The notes under the pieces were generated by a model that searched no databases, was not told where the DNA came from, and was given only the letters and a program-made list of their open reading frames with translations. From Adineta vaga (Eukaryota; Rotifera), in the NCBI GenBank assembly GCA_021613535.1, contig CP075493.1:4712001-4776000 (forward strand): 64,000 bases of DNA. The letters run 5' to 3'. Numbering within the stretch: the stretch's first letter is position 1; each line of letters opens with the position of its first letter. This document shows positions 35,538 to 46,985 of the stretch, piece after piece. The position numbers and the translations under genes were made by a program.

Positions 35538-36388
35538 TTATGCTGTGTTTGGTGGAGGTCTTTTACGTCCATCGAGCGTATAGTCACCATCTACTTTTTT
35601 CAATTCACATATTTCACAATTATGAAATGTTTTTAAATCATTTAGATCATCAACAGTCCATCGAAAATAACGCATAAGAAACAAGCGCATGAAAAGTTCA
35701 TGAGAAACTATAATGATATTTTGTGCTTCAGTATGATGTCCATTATCAAGTTCACGAAATAATGTATCAAGAAATAATGTAACACGATCGTAAACATCAG
35801 CACCACTTTCTCCACATGAAAAACGATAAAAGAAATGGCCAAGACGATCACGTTCTTCAAATATTTTAGGTTGAGTAGCTAAATCAGCTAGATTACCGAA
35901 TTCTTGTTCACGTATACGTGGATCTTCACGTTCCGTGATGATCTGTAATGGTGAAAATGCTTTACGGATGTTTGCCCAAGTTTGTTTCGAACGTTTATAT
36001 GGACTCAAGAAAACATAGACAGATTCTTTACCAATTTTGGAACGTAAACTTCTCCCAGCTTCAGTTGCTTGTTCATGACCTTTTTCTGTCAATTCGATTT
36101 GATGATCAGCCACTCGAGAATATAAAGCTAGTTGAAATAGAGAGAAAATTTTGATAAATGAAATCAAAAACTATGTATATGGTTTATATTACTTGTATCA
36201 ATATTGGCTTGAGATTCACCATGTCGTACGAGAAATATTCGAGATGGTCGTTGTATACGACGAAGTCTCGTCTTTCGTTGATGAAAATGTTCTATTATTA
36301 AATAACAGCAACTATCATACAATCCAGTAAAGACAAAACCGAATAACCCTACAGCAATACAAATTATCCAAAACAAAATAATATGCAT
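35538..36388 (-). CDS. Membrane-anchored histidine phosphatase (phosphoglycerate-mutase-like)
   Basis: Exons 36193-36388 and 35538-36127 give 261 residues. An N-terminal hydrophobic segment (ILFWIICIAVGLFGFVFTGL) suggests a signal anchor. The catalytic motif FLVRHGESQAN contains the phospho-accepting RHG. It is followed by LTEKGHEQA, SPYKRSKQT, EREDPRIREQEFG and the second histidine in IIVSHELFMR. This is the branch-1 histidine phosphatase fold. The closest look is to broad-range phosphatases of yeast and plants rather than glycolytic PGAM. Substrate is unknown. The C-terminus ends RKRPPPNTA. Confidence 0.88.
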
Positions 36389-37450
36389 TGTGCTAATTAC
36401 ATTTCAATGTCTCATCCTTTTTATACACAGCAAAACTCAATTATTCGTCGTCTACAAATGAAGATAACAAGTGTCTCACATGACTGCATTTACAAACGTT
36501 TTATATCAAGGTTAACTAAAATAGGAAAAACAGATTTTTTTTTCGTATTCTTTTCATCTATAGACACAACGTGTCGAATTTAGAAGAAAAAAAAAACACA
36601 TAAGAATATGTAAATACTAATCGTTTTTTACCGATTATAATAGAGAGATTGTTATTTCATATCTGCATAGATTCAATGATGCAATGTTGAATATTACTTA
36701 TTCTTTGTTTTATTTTTTTAAGTGCAATATCTTTGTCGTCATTGTTTTTGATGCATTTTCTTTTTCGTCGTTCATTTTATTGTGAGAAGAAACAAAACAG
36801 CGTGATAAAGAATAATTACATTTGCCTAATGGAAAAAATAATGGTTCTTTATAAACACTTGAATAGAGATGTATATATTCTCATCGTAAGATTTTATTTC
36901 ACAGAAAAACGTATAGATTTTATGATTTTAAACACGGAAATAAAGAATTTTATCACAATTGGTTTTACTAAATCCTATGTTTATTATATATGTTCATCTT
37001 TTCTGATATTTCAATGTTGAAGAGTTTTGAATGATTGTTCGAAAACAATCTGCTTGAAATTTCGTTGTCTCATCATGAAATAGACTATGTAAATAATTCA
37101 TTTGTATTTGTCGTATAAGACACGTCAGATCAGTTAAACAACCAACGGTTTCTTATCAGTACAGATTGTATTGCTGACAATGATGAAACTCGATCACTTT
37201 TGACTGAACAAAAAAACAAATATTCTTTTATACGTACAATTGAAAGAAAATTATCTAAGATACCCCATTGATCATTTGTATATTATTGTGAATGATATGT
37301 AGATGAGAAAAAAAACCTTTAGTTTATTTAATTCATATTAGTTTTTTCATTGAAATACGATGATCGATGTATTAGATCAGTCTATGATTAGTTCAGTGAA
37401 TAAATGACATGTATAAAAATATTTTCTTTTCGTCATTGCTTTAGAGTACA
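36389..37450. other. Spacer left of the hAT element
   Basis: Strongly A+T-rich. ORFs such as the one near 36733-37020 are biased toward Phe, Ile and Lys codons and show no domain. No gene was recognised. Confidence 0.55.
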
Positions 37451-37458
37451 GGTATAAA
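37451..37458. repeat. 8-bp target-site duplication, left copy
   Basis: GGTATAAA directly abuts the left terminal inverted repeat and is identical to 38582-38589 on the other side. Confidence 0.92.
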
Positions 37459-37473
37459 CAGGGCTGCCATCTG
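37459..37473 (+). repeat. hAT left terminal inverted repeat
   Basis: CAGGGCTGCCATCTG, the exact reverse complement of 38567-38581. Confidence 0.93.
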
Positions 37474-38566
37474 GTGAGACCTAAGATGGGGTACAAATAT
37501 TCTTGAATGGGGTACATTTGAGGTACATTATTGTTCAAAATGGGGTACGTAATGGGGTACACAATTTTTTCATGGTTAACAATAGAACTGATATTAAAAA
37601 ATCCATTTCACAAATTATTTTTTCACGAAAAAAACTTTTTTTAGGTCTTTTCCTCTGTTCTGAAATTAGTCTTCGAATTCTACTTCTTATTTTTGAAACA
37701 AGTGGTTCCCGAACAATTATATATTCTTTTCACTATGTATTCCCTCAGAAAGATAAAAATATTCACTTAAAGTCAAGGACAGAGCCAGAAATTTGTTTGA
37801 AAAAATCGACTACAGGAATATTTTGGCAACCGAAAAATATTAGAGGGATCGAAAACTTTCGGAAATTTTTCTGAAAAATTGAAAAGTATTCAAGCATTTT
37901 GAGAAAATTTTTGTGATCTTTAAAACATTTTCCAATCTTTTATGGTTTTTTTTCAAAATCCTACGAAAAGTGTTGAAAGATTCCTATAATCTTTTCGACA
38001 ACTCCAAGAATAATTTCACAACTTTTAAGTGAAGTATTATTTCTCTTCACAATAACATTTAAAAAAAAATTGCTGTGCTGCCTTTCAAAAGTCCAATATT
38101 TCGATCCGAGTCGAGATCGACCTCTTTAAGCTTTTCAAAAAGGTCTCTACTTAAAGTATGTCGTCTCTAGTTACATTAATTAATAGACATATTTGAACAG
38201 CAATCTTTCTACTTGCTTTTAGCAATTCTAATCAACTGTGTTCGAGATTCTGGAAAAGAATAAACATTTTTAACTGGTATCTTAGTATTTAGTCGTATCT
38301 TAACTCACATCCATAGCAACTGCTTTACTTGCATCGAATTCGATTGAATATAATGAACGTTTCATTTGACTGAAACGGACTCTTCGCATCTTTCTGCAAA
38401 TGATTATATTAATTACAGTCAATACATTTATTGATTTTAACCGAAGATATTTAGTTTGGTGTGAACAAAAATAGTTCAAATGGGGTACAAAATTTGTACC
38501 TCTGAGGTACAAATTTTTTTGAGGTACAAATCGTTCAAATGGGGTACTGTACCCCCAAATGGGGTA

Positions 38567-38581
38567 CAGATGGCAGCCCTG
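38567..38581 (-). repeat. hAT right terminal inverted repeat
   Basis: CAGATGGCAGCCCTG, the exact reverse complement of the left end. The neighbouring GGGGTACTGTACCCC at about 38541-38555 can form a short hairpin. Confidence 0.93.
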
Positions 38582-38589
38582 GGTATAAA
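38582..38589. repeat. 8-bp target-site duplication, right copy
   Basis: GGTATAAA, identical to 37451-37458. Confidence 0.92.
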
Positions 38590-38710
38590 TTACGGTGTTT
38601 CTTCTAAAAAAAATCAATAGTCGAGTATTGCTCTTATTTTCAACATCATTTCAACGAAGTAGATAGATATTCGAAGAGAACAATATCATTTTTGATATTT
38701 CTAGATATTC

Positions 38711-39352
38711 ATGGATGATATATATTTACAAGTTGATGATCCAATTTTTATTAAACTTGATCCATATTCCGTATCAAGTGATGAATATAGTAATGATACG
38801 ATGCCCAATATAGCGAATGTGAAAACTATGGATTCTTCAATGTCTAAAAAACGTTCCAATTCAGTACGAACATCAGCAGAATATTATGGTCCTATACTTG
38901 TACGAAAACGTCAAACAGCTGCTCCAACAATAGCGACGGGTCGACGTTCAAAAAATACAATTTTTGAAGGTGAAGACGCATCAAAACATGAAATACGTCG
39001 AATGAAAAATCGTGAATCAGCAAGAAATTTGAAAATATTACGAGATAATATCGAACAAGATTTGGAAGCAAAAATTAATGATTTAGAATTAGAAGAAAAA
39101 AATTTACATACATCTGTTGATGTTCTTCGCTCGTATAAACAATATCTTGAAAGACGATATGAACAAGTCATGCTTAGAGACGAACCTATTTCTCCAACGA
39201 GAACGACAAAAGCAACATGTTTTGAAATGCAAAATATATCCCGTAATGAAGATCAATCTCAGTCGCAAATTGAAGCAAAACAAGAACCAAGTTCTCCCTT
39301 ATCATCATCATTATCATCATCCCCACAATGGCAATTATCTTTTTGTATATGA
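38711..39352 (+). CDS. bZIP transcription factor
   Basis: Single-exon gene, 213 residues. The basic region at about 93-111 is KHEIRRMKNRESARNLKILR. It has the NRESAR core, but the usual S-R pair after it reads N-L-K, so one DNA-contact position is conservatively changed (Arg to Lys). A leucine-zipper-like helix follows (about 112-147) with hydrophobic heptads. The tail is Ser/Pro-rich with QEPSSPLSSS. The subfamily (ATF, CREB or C/EBP-like) cannot be fixed by eye. AATAAA lies at 39410-39415. The hAT element ends 129 bases before the ATG, so promoter or 5' UTR may be altered. Confidence 0.82.
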   Translation: MDDIYLQVDDPIFIKLDPYSVSSDEYSNDTMPNIANVKTMDSSMSKKRSNSVRTSAEYYGPILVRKRQTAAPTIATGRRSKNTIFEGEDASKHEIRRMKNRESARNLKILRDNIEQDLEAKINDLELEEKNLHTSVDVLRSYKQYLERRYEQVMLRDEPISPTRTTKATCFEMQNISRNEDQSQSQIEAKQEPSSPLSSSLSSSPQWQLSFCI

Positions 39353-39621
39353 ACATATTTTTAGTAGTTAAATTTAATGTAATTTTTGAATTAGTACAGG
39401 TAGATTTCTAATAAAAATATCAGATTTTTTAACCAAAAATAATATATACACCTGAAAGGTTTTGTTTCTTTTTCTCTCGATCGATAAAGGCGATTTTTCT
39501 GTTTACTAGTGACCTCTAGCAATGATGTTATAGATGCTTGCTTAAATAACAAGCCAATCTCGAAAGAAAAGTAAAACTTATTCTATAGACAAGAGAAAAA
39601 AAACCGTCTCCGAAATGTAAA

Positions 39622-41083
39622 ATGTTGTTTCGATTGCAATCATCACTTTCATTATTTCTTCGTCGACTTCCGATTTATCAATCTCGAATTTATGCTTCTT
39701 CTACAGCTCCTCGTTCTGATGAAGATTGGGAACAAGATCAAAATCGAAAAGAAAAACCTGAAGATAATTCACATGACAATAAAGATGATCCTGCGGATAT
39801 TTCTTCTATGATTGGACCTTATGTTTCCTCAAAACAGATCGCATTTCATACAGAACAATTTGATTCTGCACATCTTCGACAAAAGAATAAACAAGCTTTT
39901 CTAGTATGTCTTTATTTGCCTTTAAAAAATCTTGACATTGTCTTGTCTATTCTTAGGATGTTGTTGAAGCATATAAAATTCAATTTCCTAATCGTCGTGG
40001 TCATGTCGAATTTATTCGAGCAGCACTTCGACGTATGCCAGATTTTGGTGTTGAACGTGATGCTGAATCGTATAAAAAACTTCTCTCAGTTTTTCCTGTT
40101 GGTCCCTATCGTCATCAATCCATGTTACAAGTTTCTGTTCGATTCTGGCCGAAACAAAATGAAACAGCTTCAGCAATTGTATCAGCTATGGAAGTACAAG
40201 GTATTCCACCTGATCTTGAAGTTGTACATATGTTAAGAGAAATTTTCGGTCCATGGGCACATCCTGTTCGTCGTTTTGCACGTTTCCTTTATTGGGCACC
40301 GAAATTTATTAATAAAAATCCTTATCCAATTCCATGGGAATTGCCAGATAATGAACGTGATTTAGCTAGATTAGCTCTTCAACGTATGACATCAACTGTT
40401 GATATGGAAACAAAAATAGTTGATATACATTCAGCTAGTGATAATTCACCTGATGTAGATCAACCTATTGAAGAACACTCATGGTTAATGTATACTTATA
40501 CACCTAAACAAATTCAATTAATATCATCATTAGTGAAAGATAGACCAATTTATATCGAAGGACCATTTGCTGTTTATCTCAGGAAAAAACAAATGAAATA
40601 TTTTGTCTTAAGAGCAGATCCAACGGAAGAATATTGGAAGAAAAAAGAAGATCTAGAAAAATTTAATACAGATGATGGTAAATTATAGATATCTTCTTCT
40701 TCTTTTAATCATTATTTTTTCTATTTTTTTTAACATTAGTTTCAAATTTACGATCACCATTTCAACCTGGTGCTACTCTTTATATTCCTCCATCAGCTCA
40801 TGAACTAGATGATGGTACTATTTTATCATTATGTATTATAGGCAAACCTTTTACTTCATTGATCAATTGTTGGTTATATCATCTAAGACGATATCATATG
40901 CCAGATTTAAGTCGACTTGTTATTGTCGATAAAACCAAATTAACCAAAGATAAACAAATAGATCGATTTTATACTTCACATCTAACTAGTACACCAGAAT
41001 TTACAATACCACATGATACAAAACGAATAGCTGAAGAACCGAAACCCTGGTGGTTTAATGATGATACAGAAAATAAACACTAA
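39622..41083 (+). CDS. ECSIT: ECSIT homologue
   Basis: Exons 39622-39903, 39957-40677 and 40740-41083 give 448 residues (human 431). ECSIT is a mitochondrial complex I assembly factor and Toll/BMP signalling adaptor. The N-terminus is Arg-rich and acid-free (MLFRLQSSLSLFLRRLPIYQ), fitting a mitochondrial presequence. Conserved blocks are RRGHVEFIRAALRRMPDFGV, then ERDAESYKKLLSVFP, a PPR-like helical region with IPPDLEVVHMLREIFG, and EGPFAVYLRKK. The last exon corresponds to the pleckstrin-like C-terminal domain. AATAAA lies at 41244-41249. Confidence 0.94.
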
Positions 41084-42064
41084 TGAATTTCTACTTGATA
41101 TATTTTCTATGAAAAATGTTCAACAGTTCTTGTTTATTTCATCGAAAACTGTAACAGTATATATCAACGATTACTATTCAATTGGAATGAGATTTTGATC
41201 TTACTTAAATGGATATAAGAAAGGAAAAAGACATATTAGATCAAATAAAAATTGAAATAGTAAAATAAATCTGTTTTAATTGAATGAACTGAAACATGAT
41301 AATGAATCTATACATTGTGCGGAAAGAAAGATGTCTGTTTCTTGATGTATAAACGTATCGTTACTGAACTACTTGCAGTAATTAAATATATATATATATA
41401 TGCAAATAATACTCTTTATTAGTTTATATCTTCTTCTGCTAGAGCATAACCTTAGGACATAGACTGAATTTACCATTAGTTAATGAAAACGACATACTTC
41501 GTCATTGTTTTGAAAGTACTCTTTATATAGTATTAAAAGTTTTCAATGACAAAGCCCAGCCAGATAGAAAGATGAAAATAACGATTTCGAAGCGTAGTAT
41601 ACAAAAATAAACTCTCTTTTTTTAGAAAAACACGCCTTGAAATCTTTAAAAATGTGTTATTTTCTCCGTTTTATCTCCCAGCGAGTACTTGTGTTATCTC
41701 ATGTCTGGATTTTCTTCCCTTTTACATTTGCAATTAATTCATACTTTACGATTGAGCAAATATTGTAAATGAAAATGACTTCAGTATTTCTCTTCTTCCA
41801 ACTGAAGATGAGTCAATTTCCGTTAGTTAAGCTACATACTTGTTCAAATTCATTTCTCGAATCTTTCTCTTTTCTCAAGAATTTGAAATAACACGAGGAA
41901 ATCGATTATCCTCGGAAAATCTTGTCATTGAGAACACAAAAAAGACTACAGACTTCATTATTTTTTTTAAAAGATTCTTTATACGATACTCAAATAGAAG
42001 ATTTTCATTACTATCTTCTAGTCTTATATCAATGAGTTGATAATTGTATATTTTATTCTAAATA
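41084..42064. other. Spacer between ECSIT and 7TM gene
   Basis: It carries the ECSIT poly(A) signal and a TA run near 41388-41401. No gene was recognised. Confidence 0.55.
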
Positions 42065-43024
42065 ATGGAAGACGAAAATACGACAATTACCGAAGAAATC
42101 ATATCAGGAGAACCTATTAAATTTACCTTATTATTAATCATTGAAATTCTATCATTGATATGTACGTTATGGATACTCATCTATTTATTTCTAAATTGGA
42201 AAAAAATGATTACAAAAGGTTTACGAAATCATTTCATTCTATCACTTGTTTCAATTACTTTTCTCAATCTAAATATGGATCTTCCTTTTACTATAAGTTC
42301 TTATCGTCTTGGTTATGATGAATATCATACCATTTCATTTTGTCTTTGGTGGTATTGGCTTGATTATACTCTCATTATTATCAGTATTTTTCTCACTGCC
42401 GCTGCAAGTATTCAACGACATATTCTTATTTTTAATGCTCATTGGTTTCATCAATGTCGACGACGATGGTTTTTACATTTTATTCCAATAATTTTCTGTT
42501 TATTCTATCCTGGAATATTCTATTTTATAGTTATGATTATTCATCCATGTGATTATTCGAACTATGAATACACTCAATATTGTTATGTTCCTTGTTATAC
42601 AGAAGAGAGGGTTTTATTTAATCTCGATTGGATGTTAAATACTGCATTTCCATTAGTAACAATTATTCTTGCTAATATAACCTTAATTATTCGTGTTATT
42701 CGTTCTATGAAAAGGACTCGTCAACGACAAGTAATAACTTGGAAACGACAACGGAAATTAACATTACAATTGTTTTTTCTTTCATCATTGTTTGTACTTG
42801 GATGGGCACCATCAACCATTCTATCTATTATACAATCAAGTGCTCTACCTACTTTATTAGAAGATATTCCATCTCTTGATTACATCAATTATTTAACATA
42901 TTTCGTTTGTCCTTTACAACCATTCATATGTGTTTTAGGTTTACCGGAATTGACGAAAAGTTTGAAAAATTTTCTTAGAAAGATATTATCTCGAGCGAAA
43001 GTAACTCCTGTACAAACAATTTAA
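42065..43024 (+). CDS. Orphan rhodopsin-like seven-transmembrane receptor
   Basis: Single exon, 319 residues. Seven hydrophobic segments are evident. The N-terminus is short and outside, with an N-glycosylation site (NTT). At the end of TM3 the DRY position reads SIQRHILIF, so only the central Arg survives. Two cysteines suit the TM3-ECL2 disulphide (SFCLWW and QYCYVPC). TM6 has LGWAPST in place of CWxP, and TM7 has CPLQPFICVLGLPEL instead of NPxxY. Such intronless divergent receptors are often expanded, chemosensory-like families. Ligand is unknown. Confidence 0.82.
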   Translation: MEDENTTITEEIISGEPIKFTLLLIIEILSLICTLWILIYLFLNWKKMITKGLRNHFILSLVSITFLNLNMDLPFTISSYRLGYDEYHTISFCLWWYWLDYTLIIISIFLTAAASIQRHILIFNAHWFHQCRRRWFLHFIPIIFCLFYPGIFYFIVMIIHPCDYSNYEYTQYCYVPCYTEERVLFNLDWMLNTAFPLVTIILANITLIIRVIRSMKRTRQRQVITWKRQRKLTLQLFFLSSLFVLGWAPSTILSIIQSSALPTLLEDIPSLDYINYLTYFVCPLQPFICVLGLPELTKSLKNFLRKILSRAKVTPVQTI

Positions 43025-43737
43025 TCAGTTACTATACAAATATACATTTTGCTATATAAAGTACATTGTTCGACTAATGTCATTCAAGTTTACGAAATTC
43101 AATTGAAAAGAGAGAATTACAGATACTTATTCGGTTCACTAGCATCTCATTCATTTCTGACAAGTTGACACGTGTCAATGTGTGCAGTAGTCCGAAAATT
43201 TCATATCAAATTTCTTTAATGATGAAAGGGAAACAGAATTGTTTAAAAAAAATAAGTGTGTTTTTCAAGATTTTAGATATCTATGATTATAGAAAATGTT
43301 CTTGTTTCTCTATACATTTACAACAAGAACATCACATTCTCTGTGATGCAATTCTCGGAAAATGTAACTTTGAGTAAAATCACTATCTGATAAAATATTT
43401 AATGCACAGTTTTCTGTCTATTTTGAATGATTCGAACGCATTGTCTCGGTTTTGTGTTAATCTTCTAAAACAGTTATTTTTTACTCCATAACAGTAGAAT
43501 TTCGTCGACGAACTTCTTTGTTAAAACCATTCTGTTTATTGATATTCTTTCTAAATTCGTTTTTCTCCTTCAATCAAATGTACCACACGATTGCTTTACA
43601 TTGACAAAAGAAAAACAGAGAAATAGCACGTACAACACATTTAAATAAGTATATATTTCAAGCACATGAGAGAAGGAGACAGAGAGAGAGAGAAGACAAT
43701 CACCGGTGCTATCTGATATGTATTCAATAATATATCT
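43025..43737. other. Spacer between 7TM gene and sHSP-like gene
   Basis: Convergent 3' region; a GA run lies near 43680-43694. No gene was recognised. Confidence 0.55.
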
Positions 43738-45929
43738 TTAACTTCGTGTTGGAATTTCAATACGAATAAAATTATCTTTGAGAAAATTAACACGTAAACG
43801 AGTATAATCATACTTATGATCTTTCGGTAAACGACAAACTCGTGATGTTGAACGTAGAACAACTTTGTTGGGTGATGATTGTTCTTCGAAAAGATTTTTT
43901 TCTTGTTGTTCAATAAAGACTTTTATTCGATTCATTTTCGGATCGGATTGAATACGTATTTCATCCATTAAGGTTTCAAATGATAAACGTAAATGATAGA
44001 TCAAAATTGGTGGTGAATCATTTGTAAAGGTATATTGTCCGTCCCAAATATCTTCTAATGGATTTTGATGTAATGTATTAAAACGATTTATAATATCAGT
44101 AACTTTTTTTGTATCGGCATATTTTTGAAACGATGGAGAATCACCGACATGAATAATAGTTCGATTATTCTCAAGTTTTTCAATTCTATGTAAAGTAGTA
44201 TTGTTGCTTACGGGTCGGTTGGAGGTGGATGAGTGCGACGATGTGAGCAATCCTTTTTGTTCCAAACCTGAGATGAAAAATAGATTTGAATTGAAATGAA
44301 AAGAAATTAATCTCCAAATGAAACCCACACCATGCAAGGCGAAAGAAAAGAAAAGAAATTCAAATACCATGCTTAGATGAAGAAGACAAAGTTTACTAAC
44401 CCAATCAATAATTGATTTGAATGGACTCAATAATGCTGTAAAAACATTTGGAAGTGAATAAATCGAATAGTAGAATATTAAGATAAATAAGACGACTTGC
44501 TCGTTTATTCAATAAGTTTCTTACGAATTTAAATAGAAATTAGGATGAGAAAAAACTTCAATTGCCATAAATTTAGATAGAAATTGTATAGTATATGATT
44601 TCTAACAATACGAATGAATAGAAGAACTCATTTGAAAGATTCGATTCATGGTTTAAATCCTACTGATATAAAACTTGTTTTCATAGACTCACTTCCTGAA
44701 TCATGTTTTGTCGTTGTAACTTTTGTATTTACAGGAGATGATGATGATGTATTCGATTCTTTTTGTTCGATATATCTTTTTTTTTTAATTTCTCTCCATG
44801 CCCATTGATGGTATTTGCCTTCAACAATTAATTCTCCGTCTTCAGTTAAATAGGCAACAATTGTTTCATCATCAACAACATCCGGTACATATAATTCAGT
44901 TTTTAATTCATGTTTACGATAATTTCCACGTTTATCAGTTGGTTCAATTGTATGACAATGAATTAAAATCTTCGGTCCTTCTAATTGTACACTTATATCT
45001 GATGTATCATAAGTTCTACCAATAGGTACACGCATTTCATAAAGATTTGTTTCACCTTCATCAGATGATGAATCATTATATGTTTGTTTCTGAACTGATT
45101 GTTTCATTGGTTTTAATGAATCTTCGGTAGATGAGGATGACAATACTGGTGTATTAATAGTATCTGAGTCCAATCGTCGTGGAAAATTCGATGTACGTTG
45201 TTCATCAAGTGATTCACAGGATGAACTTACAGATGGTTCACGTCGTCGATGAACAACTGGTCGAACAACGATTCGACGTGATGATTCACGTTTAAGTGGT
45301 TGTTGTCGACGAAGTTTGCACGAACCTCGATTGTCAGAATAGTCAACAGATGATGTCGGTAAATCGTACATAAAACTATTTCCAGATAACGTTCCATTAT
45401 TTGAAGATGTAGACGGTTGCTAGAAAGAAAAACATCATTTATTCATTAATTTCCTTTTACTTAAAATAATATTACTTACTTGTAAATAAGTTTTATATTT
45501 CGATTGATAATGCTGTTGATGTCCAGTATCATTTAGTGTATGTCTTTGTGGATATGTATGTTTGATAAAAGGAGGTGGTGGCGGTTGAGGAATATATCTG
45601 AAATGATCGATGGAATGTGATCGAGGATATTGAAGAATAGTAGATGGCGGCGGATGTGGTCGATTGGTAATATAACCATGACCATGAATTTCAAGTGAGG
45701 GAAGAATTGTTAAAGGATTGGCTGGAGGTGCTGCAACGAGATCAAGAGAACGACTAGCTAAACGGTTTAAATTTGATGTGGATGATATATGTGTTTGTGT
45801 TTGTAATTGTGCTAAATGTTGTTGTTGCTGTTGTTCAAGACGACGATATTGACGATCCAATGCAAATAATTCTTCAACAGACAAACCTAATGGTCGTTGC
45901 GTTGATGATTGAGAAGAGGTGACCAACAT
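43738..45929 (-). CDS. Large small-heat-shock-like protein with two alpha-crystallin-type regions
   Basis: Exons 45480-45929, 44693-45419, 44397-44435 and 43738-44267 give 581 residues. Residues 1-280 are low-complexity (Gln, Pro, Ser and Arg rich) and probably disordered. An alpha-crystallin-like region lies at about 288-352: SVQLEGPKILIHCHT, ELKTELYVPDVVDDET, then LTEDGELIVEG, equivalent to the sHSP strand that ends before the final beta-strand. The last about 100 residues (HLRLSFETLMDEIRIQSD ... VCRLPKDHKYDYTRLRVNFL) look like a second, diverged copy. Tandem-ACD proteins are known in some invertebrates. Chaperone activity is inferred; no C-terminal IXI motif is seen. Confidence 0.72.
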
Positions 45930-46985
45930 CTTATTCTCTCTAAAGTAAAATTTCTTCTTCGTATGTACGACTCATATAAAGAGTAAAACGAAACGAACAA
46001 AAAAAGAAGGAAAAGAATAATACTCCTATTCTCTCGTTCTTTTTCTCTGTCCTTTCACCAAACAAACCATCAAAATTCACCCAACGAAAAGGCTAAAGAA
46101 CAGCAAAACAGAACAATAGATGTTGTGGTCGAAAGGAGCTAAAAGACGAGAAGAAAAAAAAAGAAAACGAAGCATCGTCATCTCTTTTCGGACCGATCGT
46201 ATTCATTGTACTCTCTTCTCTCTCTCTCTACTTTCTAATTACTACCACAACAACAACACAAAAAGACGACGACGACGACAACGACGACAGACAGATAGAC
46301 ATACTCTTGCAAAATCGATCCAATGGCACACGCTCGCATTTCTTCTGTGCGAAGAACAGCTGTGAATATATACAAGATGACGAATTCTCCCCTAGCATAT
46401 TTATAGTTATTGCATAAACACACACACGACAGTAGCAATACGATATTGCAAAAACGCCTACACATTCGTGCGTCCAGCAGGCAACACCGAAAAAAATATA
46501 GAAAGAAAATCATCATCAATGACGTTCTTTTTCTAAACATAGAATAATCGATATTGTCAAAGAAAGCTTTATTTTATGCTTTTCGAGAGTATCATTTATG
46601 TTAATAGCAACAGAACAACTCATTTGCTTCTATTGTATTCTTATTTTTCTTTACAACACGTGTGACAAATATATACTTACTTCATTCACTGAGAAGAAGA
46701 AAAAGAAGAAATTAATTGAAATATAGATTGTGACTTGACTATAAGAGAACGAAAACGTTATGATTGTAAATTAGTATCACTTTACAATTATCAAGCGAAA
46801 ACAAAAAGAAAAGAAGAACATCTTTTCTTTTGCAATGATTGGACGAATACTAGTCAACATGTATTTATTTTTGATAAAGAGAAGAAATCAGAATCTTGTT
46901 ATGTATATATTTGCATTACTGTAGAATTTCTTTATTTTTTTTCAAAAAAAAAAGAAAGAAAAAATGAGACAACATTGATATTCTT
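45930..46985. other. Spacer upstream of sHSP-like gene
   Basis: It contains CAA/ACG trinucleotide runs at about 46248-46290, an ACAC run near 46420 and A-rich tracts. ORFs here are repeat-driven. It probably includes the sHSP-like promoter. Confidence 0.55.

Larger units (their letters stand above)
37459..38581. mobile_element. Non-autonomous hAT-type DNA transposon (about 1.1 kb)
   Basis: The ends are a perfect 15-bp inverted repeat: CAGGGCTGCCATCTG at 37459-37473 and its complement at 38567-38581. A perfect 8-bp duplication GGTATAAA flanks it. The 8-bp duplication and CAGGG-type tips are the hAT superfamily hallmark. Subterminal regions are full of the heptamer GGGGTAC and variants (GAGGTAC), about four to five near each end, like hAT transposase-binding arrays. 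There is no transposase ORF, so mobility would depend on another copy. Perfect ends and duplication argue for a recent insertion. It lies 129 bases upstream of the bZIP start codon. Confidence 0.92.

Noticed and set aside
36733-37020. 95-codon ORF as a gene
   Set aside because: Extreme A/T codon bias, no motif and no splice partners.
37503-37874. 123-codon ORF inside the hAT element as a transposase
   Set aside because: Composition is random, there are no hAT dimerisation or BED motifs, and it overlaps the GGGGTAC repeats.
46120-46540. ORFs on both strands near 46.1-46.5 kb
   Set aside because: They arise from CAA/ACG trinucleotide repeats and lack domains.
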